Shown: positions 10,101 through 18,709 of the stretch, one piece after another
Layout: each line of letters begins with the position of its first letter
Numbering within the stretch: the stretch's first letter is position 1
Source of the DNA: a virus
DNA: 39,834 nt
IMG/VR virus record: IMGVR_UViG_3300034198_010221
Location: 1 to 39,834 of that record
Strand: one strand, 5' to 3'
Notes under the pieces: generated by a model
The model's database searches: none
What the model was told of the DNA's origin: nothing
The model's input: only the letters and a program-made list of their open reading frames with translations
Program-made: the position numbers and the translations under genes

Positions 10101-10195
10101 TGGTTCATCTGCGCCCGCGTTGCCTTGGGCGGAGATGCCGGAGGCCACACCGGATTCAGATCGTCAGACAGAGGGGCAAGGTTGAACTTGGGCAT
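7181..10195 (-). CDS. internal virion protein (1004 aa), T7 gp15/gp16 region
   Basis: ATG at 10195 has AGGAGG within the end of the preceding gene. Residues ~110-290 include Ala/Gly-rich hydrophobic stretches (for example AELAGAATGATVL and IAAPLALIGAGALLAPI) that could meet membranes. Residues ~390-620 are a long Gln/Glu-rich coiled coil. The C-terminus (RQATAQATF ... LDNEIAKLERKI) is a basic coiled coil. No catalytic motif was recognised. It is one of three very large consecutive proteins before the fibre, the T7 gp14-15-16 arrangement, so it is called an ejected core protein. The exact T7 counterpart is uncertain. Confidence 0.8.
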   Translation of the reverse strand: MPKFNLAPLSDDLNPVWPPASPPKATRAQMNQSLENRLGPLKPLGQLMNTLASPDTKAGIFTGPINGISKLTNALGDLVQGKPIDVKDAWTISDKQARQFNPFRIGTGSEVTAADEAGLAVGEGIGAELAGAATGATVLRRLGQLGQLKKAADAMKATQAVRRAAVAVQASPKIKAGVNVAKNVGEALVGTALAAPFLDQQDGNLANLPDNFTFDPNDTKGVPFIRAVKPARGVVDAQGNWTGEVVPAETGFRLPGRMEEGDNYLQAFGKGLMVEGIAAPLALIGAGALLAPIRRGLANGDVNWIKDLADAELEPYMPKPMAGPALPSAYGSSAPADAASAAAGFSRQQGDQLNDFAKAKAGQWSQGWDPARSPWDVGGPLAPYDSAIGRSLQEQTQIRQVTQQREWLQQQGLVEQGELGQLELNVGQAVDPEVRLQIRQLQTQRGQLIKAMQESPDQLDGIEKQLVEVDKQIADLNLTSTTDEFLAPRSGVQGEFDLVDPRPEIDTYLAHLDELDDQQLRQVHSRVYRQAGQERNVQELAQAQAQIQTINDRIAEIQSRADAGNLTPTGAKRLLTRAQKELDAAQQQVASLQARSQVPETLVGDQLEMTLPQQLGLNLADEIQLPPFRDLAATASEYGYRTPDDYRNALQGWNRDQLRRLAMPDSSPEVAALVKARTGRRVWNAKKQDIVDALVEISERRGRYLPPEPPTPEQGALRLTTNPAGGDAPLLDVPANLDVPGMSRTLDADGNEVVVPMVDYQARGIDAETRNRLKREILQRAIDNGEVQAPVTPLPKRPDGPEFFQQGQFIDDLLADESGQLPMQFLNDQLPIYKAGGKNADLLIDEMRLRYEYQVMDAQAQRVQRQAWLADRGWDQMTWEEKKKLGILGEGFYALQRNEFGGAVDRVRAATPQFNPELTPTPPRKANTYEWTPEGTAMKEPAKAPEAAAAPPVSKRQATAQATFSRGQARQLKVQQQRAAMQAKELDNEIAKLERKIAEGSCNG

Positions 10196-10198
10196 GGG

Positions 10199-13012
10199 TC
10201 AGGGCCTCCTGTTGCTACGGATGATTCGCAGCAACTTGTTCACGTAATTGGGATCAGTGGCGTATCCCTGCTGCTTCAGGATCCGCGCTGCTTCTTCAAC
10301 GGTCTTCGCTTTATTCGCTCCATTACTGCCCTGATACCACTTGCTCACCAAGTAGCCGACGCTCTCATTAGGGCTTGCAAAGTCCATGAAGCTGGCTGAG
10401 GTGTTGACCCGTTGGCCACCAACGACTTCCCACGTATTGCGGCGAGTGCCTGCCCCTTTCTGACCGAAGTAGTTGTTGCGTCCGCTGGTGGAACGCCCCC
10501 AGTCCGATTCGAGAGCCCACTGTGCTGCCACCAACTCTGGGAACTTGGCACCGTTGGCACGAGCCATGGCAACAACCTTGTCCCACCCAGGGCCGCCGCT
10601 TCCGCCTCTTGTAGACCGGGTAGCGACATACGACTGACCGCCGCCACCGCTGTACTCAGGAGGCAACGTGGCAGCTGCAGCCGGCGGCATGATCATCTGC
10701 ATCAGCCAGCTACCTGGCGAGAAGCTGTTGTATCCAGTCAGCACCATCCCCAAACCCAAGCTGCTGTAGTTGGCGCTGGAAATGGTCTTGCCTTGCCGCT
10801 CGCGGATCAGCTGCTGTTGCAGGTATTTGGAGATGGTTCCGTCCCGATCCATGTCGGGATAGAACCGGGTCATCTGCTCGAGCAGATAGCGGGTCGTTGA
10901 CGTGTTGGCGCGACGAGCAAGGTTGTAGAGCTCTGGGCTGACCGGCTTGCCGTTGTTCAGGTTTTGCAGTTCGGAGTGCAGCCAGGGCTTGCTCATCACC
11001 GGACGAGCCTCATAAGCCTTGACTGTCGAATCCTTGAGTGCGCCGGCCTTACTGCGATCAACACCGCGCACGTCAGGACCAGGCTTGGTGCCCTGCTTCG
11101 GCCCTGTGCCCACCGACCCCTGGCCGACCTCACCAGGGTTCATGCCCGTGGCCTGGCTGTAGATCCGTGCGTACTCAGGCGATTTACGGGCAGCAGCTAC
11201 TGCTTGGCTGACGATGACGTTCTGGGCAGAAGGCGGGATGCGACCCACGCCGGGGTTTTCCTTGCGCCAGGCGTTCATGCCAGCCATCACCTGGCGGACA
11301 TACAGGTTCTCCAGATCGATCGCAAAGGCGGCCAGCTTGTTGGGGGCAGCGCTCATGGCTCCTCCCACCGTCATGCCTGGCTGCAGCAGCAGCGACATGG
11401 CTTCGCCTTTGGGATCCAACGACTTGATGGGTCCAAGGCCCATGTCTTGTTTGATCTCACCCTTGATCTGCCCAAACAGGCCCTCGGGCATGTCGTTGAA
11501 CAGCTTTTCGCGCTCGTTAATGCGGGTCTGCAATTTCTGGCGAAGCTGCTCTCTGCCCTCGCCCGTGCCTTCGCGGTTTGCGTAAGCATCGGCCTGGGCC
11601 CGAACGCGGCCAATGTTTTTGGGCGACAAGTCGTTGGGCGAAAGGTTGTCTACCCAGTTCTCGACAGCCGCTCGTTCCTCGGCCGTCATGCTGAACGCTG
11701 CCCTCGCAAACGCCTGCGATTGAGTGGCTTTGTCGCCCAGATAGTTGTCGATGTCCAGGTAGCCGATCCGCAGCCCATAGTTCTTGGCGGCAACCATCCG
11801 TTGCTGGTAGTCCTCTGAATCCACGACAACGCCCGGATGTCCAGGACCGTTCTTGCCGTAATAGAAGGCGTCCATCTGCTGGCCCAGATCCTTCTGCTTC
11901 AGCTCGAACCTCTGGGTTGTCAGCTGCAACCCCTTGTTCTGCATCTCCAGCAGCTGAACAGGGTTGGCATCAATGAAGCGCGGCCGCTTATCGAGAGGAT
12001 CGTTGGGGCTGCCGACGCGAATTTCGCGGACAATTCCTTCAATCGCCGGGTTGCGGCTGAGCAATGCGAGGTTGCCGTAGACCTGCTGCATCGCATCTTT
12101 TTTCTTGTCACCCGCCAGCAGCCGAAGGCCTTTGTCGATCTGATCGGTCAGAACCAGACCGGCCAAGGAGTTAAAGCGTGGGTCGGTACGGGTGATGACT
12201 GAACCATCAGCCATCGACACGCCGTTCCTGAGGATCTGAGCCAGCACCCCGTTGACTGCGCCACCCGTTGCCTCAGTGGTGGTGCGAGCTGTCTCTTCGT
12301 TCCACAGCTTGCGGTGCTGCTCGGTGTACGTCTCCCATGCCTTGTTTACGGCGGGCACGACATAGAACTGACTCTCCAGCTCATCGCCCGTCAGCCCATA
12401 GGCAGACATGACCTTGTTGGTGATGGCTGCTTTCTGTTTGACCAGCTCACCGCTGCCAGGGGCCAAGCCAGCTCGAGCACCAGCGTTGACCGCCAGGTCG
12501 TTCAGCAGGGCGTCATCAACTTCGGCTGCGGCCATCTGGGCTACGGCCCGCTTCCGGCCCACCTGGCTCCAGGGGTTGGAGTCCTGCAGCAGCTGTGAAG
12601 CCACTGGGTCAACCTTCTGCAGCTGGTTGATCTGCGCAGCAGCGTTGGCAGCGCCTTGCTCCTGCTGCACCTGCAGGCTCAGGGTCGCCTTGGCCTGTTG
12701 GTTCTTGAGCTTCTTGAGCTCGTCGTAATAGCCCTCCTCGATCTTGCCCTTGGCGTAGGAGAGGTAGCCCTGGGCGCCTGCCTGCACCAAGGTTTCGGTG
12801 AACGGGCTAAGAGCCGTGGCTAGCTGCTGGTATTGGTTGTAACCCTGAACGCTGCCGCCACTGCCCATCTGCAGAGTGGTGACGCCATCCGGGGTGCCGA
12901 GCATTGCTGGCTTGGCAGGCCCGGCGATGTTCTTGTCGGCGGCTTGAACGAACGCGCCGATGGGCCGCGCTACCGGCGTGATCTGACCAAAGGGGAGAAG
13001 ACGGTCTGCCAT
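10199..13012 (-). CDS. internal virion protein with C-terminal GH73-like muramidase domain
   Basis: 937 aa. The last ~130 residues carry a FlgJ/GH73-type glucosaminidase signature: AAQWALESDWGRS with Glu835 as the probable catalytic acid, then NNYFGQKG and a late YATDPNYVNKLL motif. This domain should cut peptidoglycan during DNA entry. The N-terminal 700 residues are helical and Gln-rich, like T7 core proteins. Pro/Gly-rich linkers precede the enzyme domain. The start is 3 nt after the stop of the gp14-like gene. In T7 the cell-wall enzyme sits at the N-terminus of gp16; here it is on an earlier core protein and at the C-terminus. Confidence 0.85.
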   Translation of the reverse strand: MADRLLPFGQITPVARPIGAFVQAADKNIAGPAKPAMLGTPDGVTTLQMGSGGSVQGYNQYQQLATALSPFTETLVQAGAQGYLSYAKGKIEEGYYDELKKLKNQQAKATLSLQVQQEQGAANAAAQINQLQKVDPVASQLLQDSNPWSQVGRKRAVAQMAAAEVDDALLNDLAVNAGARAGLAPGSGELVKQKAAITNKVMSAYGLTGDELESQFYVVPAVNKAWETYTEQHRKLWNEETARTTTEATGGAVNGVLAQILRNGVSMADGSVITRTDPRFNSLAGLVLTDQIDKGLRLLAGDKKKDAMQQVYGNLALLSRNPAIEGIVREIRVGSPNDPLDKRPRFIDANPVQLLEMQNKGLQLTTQRFELKQKDLGQQMDAFYYGKNGPGHPGVVVDSEDYQQRMVAAKNYGLRIGYLDIDNYLGDKATQSQAFARAAFSMTAEERAAVENWVDNLSPNDLSPKNIGRVRAQADAYANREGTGEGREQLRQKLQTRINEREKLFNDMPEGLFGQIKGEIKQDMGLGPIKSLDPKGEAMSLLLQPGMTVGGAMSAAPNKLAAFAIDLENLYVRQVMAGMNAWRKENPGVGRIPPSAQNVIVSQAVAAARKSPEYARIYSQATGMNPGEVGQGSVGTGPKQGTKPGPDVRGVDRSKAGALKDSTVKAYEARPVMSKPWLHSELQNLNNGKPVSPELYNLARRANTSTTRYLLEQMTRFYPDMDRDGTISKYLQQQLIRERQGKTISSANYSSLGLGMVLTGYNSFSPGSWLMQMIMPPAAAATLPPEYSGGGGQSYVATRSTRGGSGGPGWDKVVAMARANGAKFPELVAAQWALESDWGRSTSGRNNYFGQKGAGTRRNTWEVVGGQRVNTSASFMDFASPNESVGYLVSKWYQGSNGANKAKTVEEAARILKQQGYATDPNYVNKLLRIIRSNRRP

Positions 13013-13015
13013 GGA

Positions 13016-13897
13016 TCAGCCCAAGAGATTGACGCCGCTAAACGCGACCTTGGTGTTGCCAGTTCCAGGCCCTGTTGAGCCCGTTGGGGTTTTCAAGCCC
13101 TTGAGCTGACCGGCAAAGCTCATCCCCGTGCTGATGCCGCCCAGCACAGCGCTGCCAATGTTCAAGGCCGCGGCAGCACTGCTCGGCGCACCACCGCGCA
13201 TGGTTGGCGGCGGCGGAGTGATCAGCGTTGGCAACGGCGCGAACGGCGCCACAGGGTCGATGTATGGCTGCTCTTCGTAGAACTGCTGGCTGTTCCAGCG
13301 GCTCAGGTACTGAGCAACCTGCCCTGCCTGTTCGCGGGTGTACTGCCGGCTGCGGGTGCGTTGGTTGATCTCCTGCAGTGTCTGAAAATCGCCGGCCTGG
13401 CGGGCGTAGTCATTGACCAGGCGATCAACGCTGCGGCCTTCCTGGGCCATGGCCTGCACCGATGCACGGCCCTGCAGCGCCCTCCACTGGTACTGCTGCA
13501 ACGCAACAGCCTCCTGCATGGAGGCTTCTTGGTACGCCTGCGTTGTCGCTTCGCTGTCCCGCATGAAGGCAGCGCCAGTCGCCGCCCGGGTTTCTGCAAC
13601 CACTTCCGCCTGGCGGATTGAGCGCATCAGCTCAAGGTTCCGCAGCGAGTGCGTGTAAGACAGCTGCTGGTTGTAGTTGACCGTATCGGCCCAATACTTG
13701 TACTGAGCGTTGCTGTCTTGCACGCGAGCGTTAAAACCCGCCTGCCATTGGGCGAATTGATTGTTGGCGTCCTGGAACGCCGTCTGGTTGGCGTAGTCCT
13801 GTTGCTGGGCCTGATAGCCCAGACCAGCCTGGGCAATGCCTAGTCCGGCTTGAGCAGCTCCTAAGGCAATCGGGATTGCAAGAGGTCCAATAGGCAT
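13016..13897 (-). CDS. internal virion protein, T7 gp14-like
   Basis: 293 aa. The N-terminus (MPIGPLAIPIALGAAQAGLGIAQAGLGYQ) is hydrophobic and Gly/Ala-rich, followed by a long Gln/Arg-rich helix (residues ~30-210) and a Pro-rich C-terminus. This is the T7 gp14 plan: a membrane-active ejected protein thought to form the outer-membrane part of the conduit. Start and upstream stop share TGATG, with GGAGGG before the ATG, so translation is coupled to the gp13-like gene. It is the first of the internal core protein genes after tail tube B and gp13, as in T7. Confidence 0.85.
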   Translation of the reverse strand: MPIGPLAIPIALGAAQAGLGIAQAGLGYQAQQQDYANQTAFQDANNQFAQWQAGFNARVQDSNAQYKYWADTVNYNQQLSYTHSLRNLELMRSIRQAEVVAETRAATGAAFMRDSEATTQAYQEASMQEAVALQQYQWRALQGRASVQAMAQEGRSVDRLVNDYARQAGDFQTLQEINQRTRSRQYTREQAGQVAQYLSRWNSQQFYEEQPYIDPVAPFAPLPTLITPPPPTMRGGAPSSAAAALNIGSAVLGGISTGMSFAGQLKGLKTPTGSTGPGTGNTKVAFSGVNLLG

Positions 13898-14340
13898 CAG
13901 GCTGCCCTCCAGAAGTGAGCAAAGAGCTGAGCGCTACGGCCCATTGGCGCCGGGGTGTCGATCTTGAACCCCAGGTGCTCAAGCCAACGCAGCGTTGCCT
14001 TGTTTGACCACAGCGCCCAGTTCTCCAGGTACTGGTGCTGCTTCAACAAGCCATCAACCCACTGGCGACCACCGCGCAGGAATTGCTGGCGATGACTCTT
14101 GGTTGCCAGCAGCTCATCCGTGCCGAGCAACCAGATCCAAGATCCAGAGACTCCACAGATGCCCACGGCCTTCCCGTCATCTCCATCTATGCAACGGCAA
14201 TTCTGGCTGTTTTGCCAGCTCTCATAAACCGCCTGCTCCCCTGTAAGGCCGTGGCTGTAGAGCACTTCAAGCCGATCCTGGTACCTCAACATTTTTGCAA
14301 TGTGCTGCACCCGTGCAGGCGTTGGATCAGCCCACTTCAT
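13897..14340 (-). CDS. T7 gp13-like protein with acetyltransferase-like fold
   Basis: 147 aa from ATG at 14340, which overlaps the stop of tail tube B as ATGA and has AGGAG upstream. A longer reading from 14379 would overlap tube B by 43 nt and is less likely. The pattern (VGICGVSGSWIWLLGTDEL ... LRWLEHLGFKID) resembles T7 gp13 (GCS ... WLLGSD ... WLRWLGF, from memory), a small virion-assembly protein related to GNAT acetyltransferases. No catalytic claim is made. Its place between gp12-like and gp14-like genes supports the call. Confidence 0.82.
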   Translation of the reverse strand: MKWADPTPARVQHIAKMLRYQDRLEVLYSHGLTGEQAVYESWQNSQNCRCIDGDDGKAVGICGVSGSWIWLLGTDELLATKSHRQQFLRGGRQWVDGLLKQHQYLENWALWSNKATLRWLEHLGFKIDTPAPMGRSAQLFAHFWRAA

Positions 14341-16844
14341 TGCAGGCTCCTGGCTTGACTGGTCACCAGGCCCACCCATTCACAAGTGCTGAACTTGCAG
14401 GGGTTGGCGGTGCTGTTCCGTAGTTCGACGATGCAGTTCTCGCCACGGCTTGCAATCGGGATTTGGAACACCCCCTCGAAATAACGAGAGGTCGCCAAGT
14501 CCGGGTTGTTGTTCAGCGCATTGCCGATCTGCGAGGCACGTGCGGCCAACACAGTGCCGTCAAACTTGTAGACCACAGGGTCACGACGCTCAGCGGTGAC
14601 CCATGCCTCGAAGTAGTGGGTGTCGTGATACCGGAGCTTTGCGTGCCTCACCTGCGTGCGCTCGCTGTTGGCGGCCGTCTTCCCACCACCGACTTCCTTG
14701 TAGAGCTTGAACCTGGTAAAGCGATATAAGAACTCAAAGACCTCGCCAAACACAATCGGCTGAGTAGACCAGTTGCCACGAGCCGTAATTGTGCTTCCAC
14801 TGCTTGCCTCGCCAAGCAGCACGCCACCGTTGCTTGTGCTTGAAAAATCGCTCCAAGCCTGCGTTTTAGCCGCAATCGTGTACGGCAGCGTCCAGCTCGT
14901 GATATTGGTGGTGGCGTTGTAAGTACCAGCCGCAACACGAATAGCCGCAGGGGTCGCTGCAGTAGTGGTAACCCGCCGATCTAGCAGTAACTGATAGGGA
15001 TTGGGCAGCACATCCGCGGTGCGGTCAGCTGCAGAGATCTTCTCTAGCCATACTTGGCTGCCATACTCAACCAGCAGATAGATGGTTTCCTGCACGCAGA
15101 GGGCGTTGAGGATCCTGTCGGCTCCACTGAGCTGCCAGTGCCCCCAACTGCTTTGTGCTCGCTCAGCCCCGCCGCCGCTGTTGCGGTAAAAGTATTTGTA
15201 GGCGTAAAGCCTTTTCTCGTAACCGCTTTTGCCAGATAGGGCAAACCAGCAGTTGCCTGTGTCGTTTGCCGTCAACTTGAACACCTCTGAAGGCACGTAG
15301 CTGTTGACGTATCCGCTTAGGTCAGAGGCATCAGCAACCAGTGCAGTACCAGCACCGCGGACACTGAACTCACGGAACTGACTCCACTGGCCATTGGCTT
15401 GGCAAAAAATGATCGTTCCCTGCACGGGGATAGGCCGGCAGTTGGGGTCGATCTCGTACTGGGTCAGCACCGTGATCTGAGCCGTGCTTGGTGTCAGCAC
15501 GGTTTCAGCAGCGTTGAAGCGGAACTGAATCTGATCCGAGAAGATGATCAGCTCGTCCTGGTACGGGATGGCGTAACGCAGCACCGACACGCGGTTGTTG
15601 CTGCCCGTCAGATCAATCGGGTCGCTGTCCAGAACCGCTGTGACCGTCTCCGGGAAGAACTCAAAGAAGTCACGCGCCCGGCTCAGGATGACGTTTTCAT
15701 CGGCCAAGAACCCAAGCCGGTTTTTGTAGATAAATACGTCCTGAATCGGGTTACCAATAAAACTGGGGTCGGGCACAGTCTCGTAATCACCAGCGCCACG
15801 TTTGCCCCAGGTAGGGATTTGAATGCCGCTTTGAGTGCTGCCGTTGGCTGGGCCAAACCAAAAGTTGCCATTTGGCAAGCGCACCAGGAGGTGCGGCATG
15901 GTCGTGGCATCAATCTGGTATTCGACGCCAGGGCTTACCGTCTCCTGCCAGCTGCCTTCACCGAAGGTTCCAGCTCCGGTACGGGGCACAAACTGCACAT
16001 AGAAGCCATCAAACTTGTTGCCCGGATCGCCAACAATCTCAACTTGGTAACCAGTTGGTGCAATGGTTGGCAGCTCCGTGAAAGCCTGCACTGAATTGGT
16101 GATGGCGGTGATGTCCGCATTGGCTCGGGCATCGGAAGCCGCAATCGTGATGGCGCTGCTACTGGTGAAATGCAGCACGCTTCCCTTGCGACTGATCGTT
16201 ACGCCTGACACACCGCTTAGCGCTGATTGCAAACTGCTGGCAATGTCCTCGGTGCTAATCCTGTTTTCAGTGGTCGTTGTGCCAGTGACAATCACAGGTG
16301 CCACTGCGGTTTGCACCTGCACCTGAGTGCCATTGACGTTGACCTTGTAGGTCTGGCCGTAGTTGGCAGCCTTGACCCACACCAAGGCTTCATGAGTAGC
16401 TGGTCTGGCAGTGGCTGGCGCCAAGGAGGCGCTCATCGCTGGCACCTTTTTGACGTTGCTGACAAAGGTGTAGTCGGCAATCGACGCCGCCCGTAGATCG
16501 CTCTTTGCACTGGTCGCCGTGGACAGATAGCTGTAAGCCCCAGCAGCAGCCGTTACCGTCTTCTCGTTACCAGCCAAGTCGAACACGCGAATCGACGAAC
16601 TGCTGATCACCACCAGGTACTGCTCAGAAGAATCGCGCAGGATGCTGTGGAAATAGACGTTGCCAAAGCTGGTGTTGCTGACCTTGGCAATGGTCTGCGT
16701 CCCTTCCCGCTTCCTCAGGCCCTCGGCCAGGGAACTGACGGCATTGATTTGAAGCTCGCCCTGTGATGGATCCCGCTGCGCATCTGGCTGCTGCGAGATC
16801 CCCTGGATCAGGTTGGGAATGGTGTAGCTGACGAGATTAGCCAC
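14337..16844 (-). CDS. tail tubular protein B (T7 gp12-like)
   Basis: 835 aa. I chose GTG at 16844, giving MANLVSYTIPNLIQGISQQPD, because T7 gp12 begins in the same way (N-L-x-x-G-I-S-Q-Q-P-D) and a GGGGG ribosome site precedes it. A TTG at 16877 would add 11 unlikely residues. The protein is long, beta-rich and Thr/Ser-rich, as expected for the tail nozzle. It overlaps the stop of tail tube A by 8 nt. The Gln-Gln-Pro motif at the N-terminus is the most diagnostic feature. Confidence 0.93.
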   Translation of the reverse strand: MANLVSYTIPNLIQGISQQPDAQRDPSQGELQINAVSSLAEGLRKREGTQTIAKVSNTSFGNVYFHSILRDSSEQYLVVISSSSIRVFDLAGNEKTVTAAAGAYSYLSTATSAKSDLRAASIADYTFVSNVKKVPAMSASLAPATARPATHEALVWVKAANYGQTYKVNVNGTQVQVQTAVAPVIVTGTTTTENRISTEDIASSLQSALSGVSGVTISRKGSVLHFTSSSAITIAASDARANADITAITNSVQAFTELPTIAPTGYQVEIVGDPGNKFDGFYVQFVPRTGAGTFGEGSWQETVSPGVEYQIDATTMPHLLVRLPNGNFWFGPANGSTQSGIQIPTWGKRGAGDYETVPDPSFIGNPIQDVFIYKNRLGFLADENVILSRARDFFEFFPETVTAVLDSDPIDLTGSNNRVSVLRYAIPYQDELIIFSDQIQFRFNAAETVLTPSTAQITVLTQYEIDPNCRPIPVQGTIIFCQANGQWSQFREFSVRGAGTALVADASDLSGYVNSYVPSEVFKLTANDTGNCWFALSGKSGYEKRLYAYKYFYRNSGGGAERAQSSWGHWQLSGADRILNALCVQETIYLLVEYGSQVWLEKISAADRTADVLPNPYQLLLDRRVTTTAATPAAIRVAAGTYNATTNITSWTLPYTIAAKTQAWSDFSSTSNGGVLLGEASSGSTITARGNWSTQPIVFGEVFEFLYRFTRFKLYKEVGGGKTAANSERTQVRHAKLRYHDTHYFEAWVTAERRDPVVYKFDGTVLAARASQIGNALNNNPDLATSRYFEGVFQIPIASRGENCIVELRNSTANPCKFSTCEWVGLVTSQARSLQ

Positions 16845-17496
16845 GCAGATACCCCCGGTTCCGACCAAGCAAGCCAAGGCCCGGTGAATAAGTCGGGAAG
16901 GGTCTGAGCCCAGGTCCGCCCGTCAGGCTGTTGGCCTGCGTCTGCTCAAGCTCGACGCGTTGCAGCTCGACCAAAGCAGCCTGCTCATCAACCGCCGTGT
17001 ACTTGAAGATTGAGTCACTGCTCAACACCCGGTCGCTAAATACCCGGGCTGATCGAATCGTGATCCAGCGGTTGTAAGCCTCGGGACACTCGTCCCAGGG
17101 CAACAGCCAGACCACATCAGCTTTCAAGCTGGTGACGTCAGCACCCAGCGTGTAGGTGTGCTTTTCCTTGTCGTAGACCTTTTGCCCCCGCAGCTGGAAC
17201 CGCCCTGCCCACTCGTAGGCATCCGTGGCCCAGGTGACGATGTTGGGTGGAACTGTGATCTGATTGGTCGCGTTGTTCTTGGCGAACTCGTAAGCCAGCT
17301 CTGTGTTCCAGCTCCATCCCCTGGTCTGCCCTTCCTTGTGGAACTCAAGGATCGTGCGCTCAGCCATGGTGGCTTCCACCACCTGCTGGTTTTCAAGGCT
17401 GTTGACCGGCTGCTCGCCGATGTTCTGCAGACAGATGTTGACCGCCTCCAGCAGGGTTGTTCGGCCTGGGGTCAAGGCCTGATTAGCGAGGCCCAT
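16837..17496 (-). CDS. tail tubular protein A (T7 gp11-like)
   Basis: 219 aa. LEAVNICLQNIGEQPVNSLE at the N-terminus and GWSWNTE followed later by WDECPEAYNRWITIRSARVF are typical of the gp11/gatekeeper family that joins portal and nozzle. Its length is close to that of T7 gp11 (~196 aa). It is the first gene after the capsid terminator on the minus strand and is followed by tube B with an 8-nt overlap. The Shine-Dalgarno before ATG 17496 is weak. Expression may depend on read-through of the terminator, as in T7. Confidence 0.92.
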   Translation of the reverse strand: MGLANQALTPGRTTLLEAVNICLQNIGEQPVNSLENQQVVEATMAERTILEFHKEGQTRGWSWNTELAYEFAKNNATNQITVPPNIVTWATDAYEWAGRFQLRGQKVYDKEKHTYTLGADVTSLKADVVWLLPWDECPEAYNRWITIRSARVFSDRVLSSDSIFKYTAVDEQAALVELQRVELEQTQANSLTGGPGLRPFPTYSPGLGLLGRNRGYLRG

Positions 17497-17539
17497 CGTT
17501 GTTCTGCATGGGTGTTGAACTCATGCTATCGGCGGGCAC

Positions 17540-17570
17540 AAAAAAGCCCCCTGATGGCGGCAGGGGGCTT
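17540..17570 (-). terminator. rho-independent-type terminator after the major capsid gene
   Basis: The minus strand has a perfect 10-bp stem (AAGCCCCCTG with CAGGGGGCTT) and a 7-nt loop, followed by six T residues (complement of 17540-17545). It lies 23 bp downstream of the capsid stop. T7 has its main late terminator at the same place, after gene 10. It would reduce tail and core gene expression relative to capsid. Confidence 0.9.
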
Positions 17571-17592
17571 GGGACACCACTCCTAACTAAAG

Positions 17593-18600
17593 TTAGGGGA
17601 GCTCGATCACACCGGCACACTCAGCACGCAGCACGCTCATGCCGATTGCCATGCGGGCAACCATCAGAGTGGCTTGGTACATGATGTTGAAGTCACCGCC
17701 CTGAGGGGTGATTTGCAGGCCGGGGCTACGCAGGGTCAGCACACCGATGGCATCGCGGTGGAACACGACGGCCTTGTTCTTCGACAGATCCTGCTGATAG
17801 GCAGTGTTCTTGTCGTAGGTGCCGTTGGTGTAGGCAGCCTGGGTGACGTGGTTGGACATGATCACGGGGATGCCCTTCACGCGCAGCACACGGCCTTGCG
17901 CAAAGGAACCGTTCTCACCGCTGGCACCGTTGAAGTCCGCGTTGATGGCGCGGGTGGAATCCAGCAGGAAGTCGTACTCGTCGGGACCGACCACACAGAG
18001 GAGATCCTCGGTGGGCACGTCCTTCTTCTGCATCGCCACTTTGAGTGCGCTGATCTTGGCGACCAGCTCATCGCCTTTGGCGTTGGCAGAAGCGGCGGCA
18101 TAGCCAGCCGAGAGGGTCTGGCTCTGACCAATGCGACCGGCGTTGCCGGCTTTGGCCAGGGGCTCAGTGCTGGTCTTGGCAGCGGCATACAGAACACGCG
18201 CACAGCGCTTGTCCCATTCCCGAGCCAGAGCCTGGCCCAGCTGGTGGGTCACGTCCTGACGAACATCGACATAGTTCATCAGCTCATCAAGGTCATAGAT
18301 CACCTGATCGGCGATCAGCAGACCATCGAGGTTGATGATGCGCTCGTTGCGGTCACCAGGAGAGTTGGTGGCGCCGAGGATCGGGGTGCCCGGAACGTGG
18401 TAGGCAGCATCTGCCTTCCCCGACACCTGGAAGGCTGCGCTCTTGCCGCCTTTGATGTTGCGCTCCTTGACTTTGCCCTTGAACACGCAAGCGCGATCAA
18501 AAGCGTCAAGCAGCTCGGTCATGCCGAGCTTCAGGAACAGAGCGGAGGTATCACCTGCGCCCTGGATTTGACCGATACGGTCGAGAGAAACGTTGGCCAT
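17593..18600 (-). CDS. major capsid protein (T7 gp10-like)
   Basis: 335 aa, close to T7 gp10A (~345). Motifs such as GDTSALFLKLGMTELLDAFDRACVF, DKRCARVLYAAAKTS and VVGPDEYDFLLD belong to the HK97-fold capsid of T7-like phages. It lies between scaffold (upstream) and tail tube A (downstream), with a strong terminator after it. A 109-bp upstream gap holds a promoter-like block also found before the RNA polymerase. No frameshift extension (gp10B type) is visible, since the frame closes just before the terminator. The ribosome site is weak (AAGG). Confidence 0.96.
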   Translation of the reverse strand: MANVSLDRIGQIQGAGDTSALFLKLGMTELLDAFDRACVFKGKVKERNIKGGKSAAFQVSGKADAAYHVPGTPILGATNSPGDRNERIINLDGLLIADQVIYDLDELMNYVDVRQDVTHQLGQALAREWDKRCARVLYAAAKTSTEPLAKAGNAGRIGQSQTLSAGYAAASANAKGDELVAKISALKVAMQKKDVPTEDLLCVVGPDEYDFLLDSTRAINADFNGASGENGSFAQGRVLRVKGIPVIMSNHVTQAAYTNGTYDKNTAYQQDLSKNKAVVFHRDAIGVLTLRSPGLQITPQGGDFNIMYQATLMVARMAIGMSVLRAECAGVIELP

Positions 18601-18653
18601 TGGCCTTAATTGGGTTGCGAGCTTCTGCCTATTGCTTCACAAAACTGGGGTAT

Positions 18654-18690
18654 CTCCCTCGGGAGGCCCAATTTGCTCCACCAGTGCAGA
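18654..18690 (-). promoter_or_regulatory. probable phage promoter with 5' leader hairpin, capsid gene
   Basis: Minus strand: TCTGCACTGGTGGAG, then 3 nt, then AATTGGG (down to 18667), then the hairpin CTCCC-GA-GGGAG (18654-18665). The same order (TCTGCA-Y-W-GGTGG-R-G, short spacer, AATTGG, hairpin) occurs before the RNA polymerase gene at 29433-29469. The cyanophage Syn5 polymerase promoter, as I remember it, is ATTGGGCACCCGTAA; ATTGGGC plus a nearby CCCG fits in part. A start at GG would give an mRNA beginning with a hairpin, as in T7 gene 10. Confidence 0.5.
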
Positions 18691-18709
18691 TCAACTCATG
18701 CGCCCATTG

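Noticed and set aside
17593-17600. A gp10B-type frameshift extension of the capsid protein
   Set aside because: The stop is 23 bp before a strong terminator, leaving no room for an extension domain, and no slippery run was noticed at the end of the gene.
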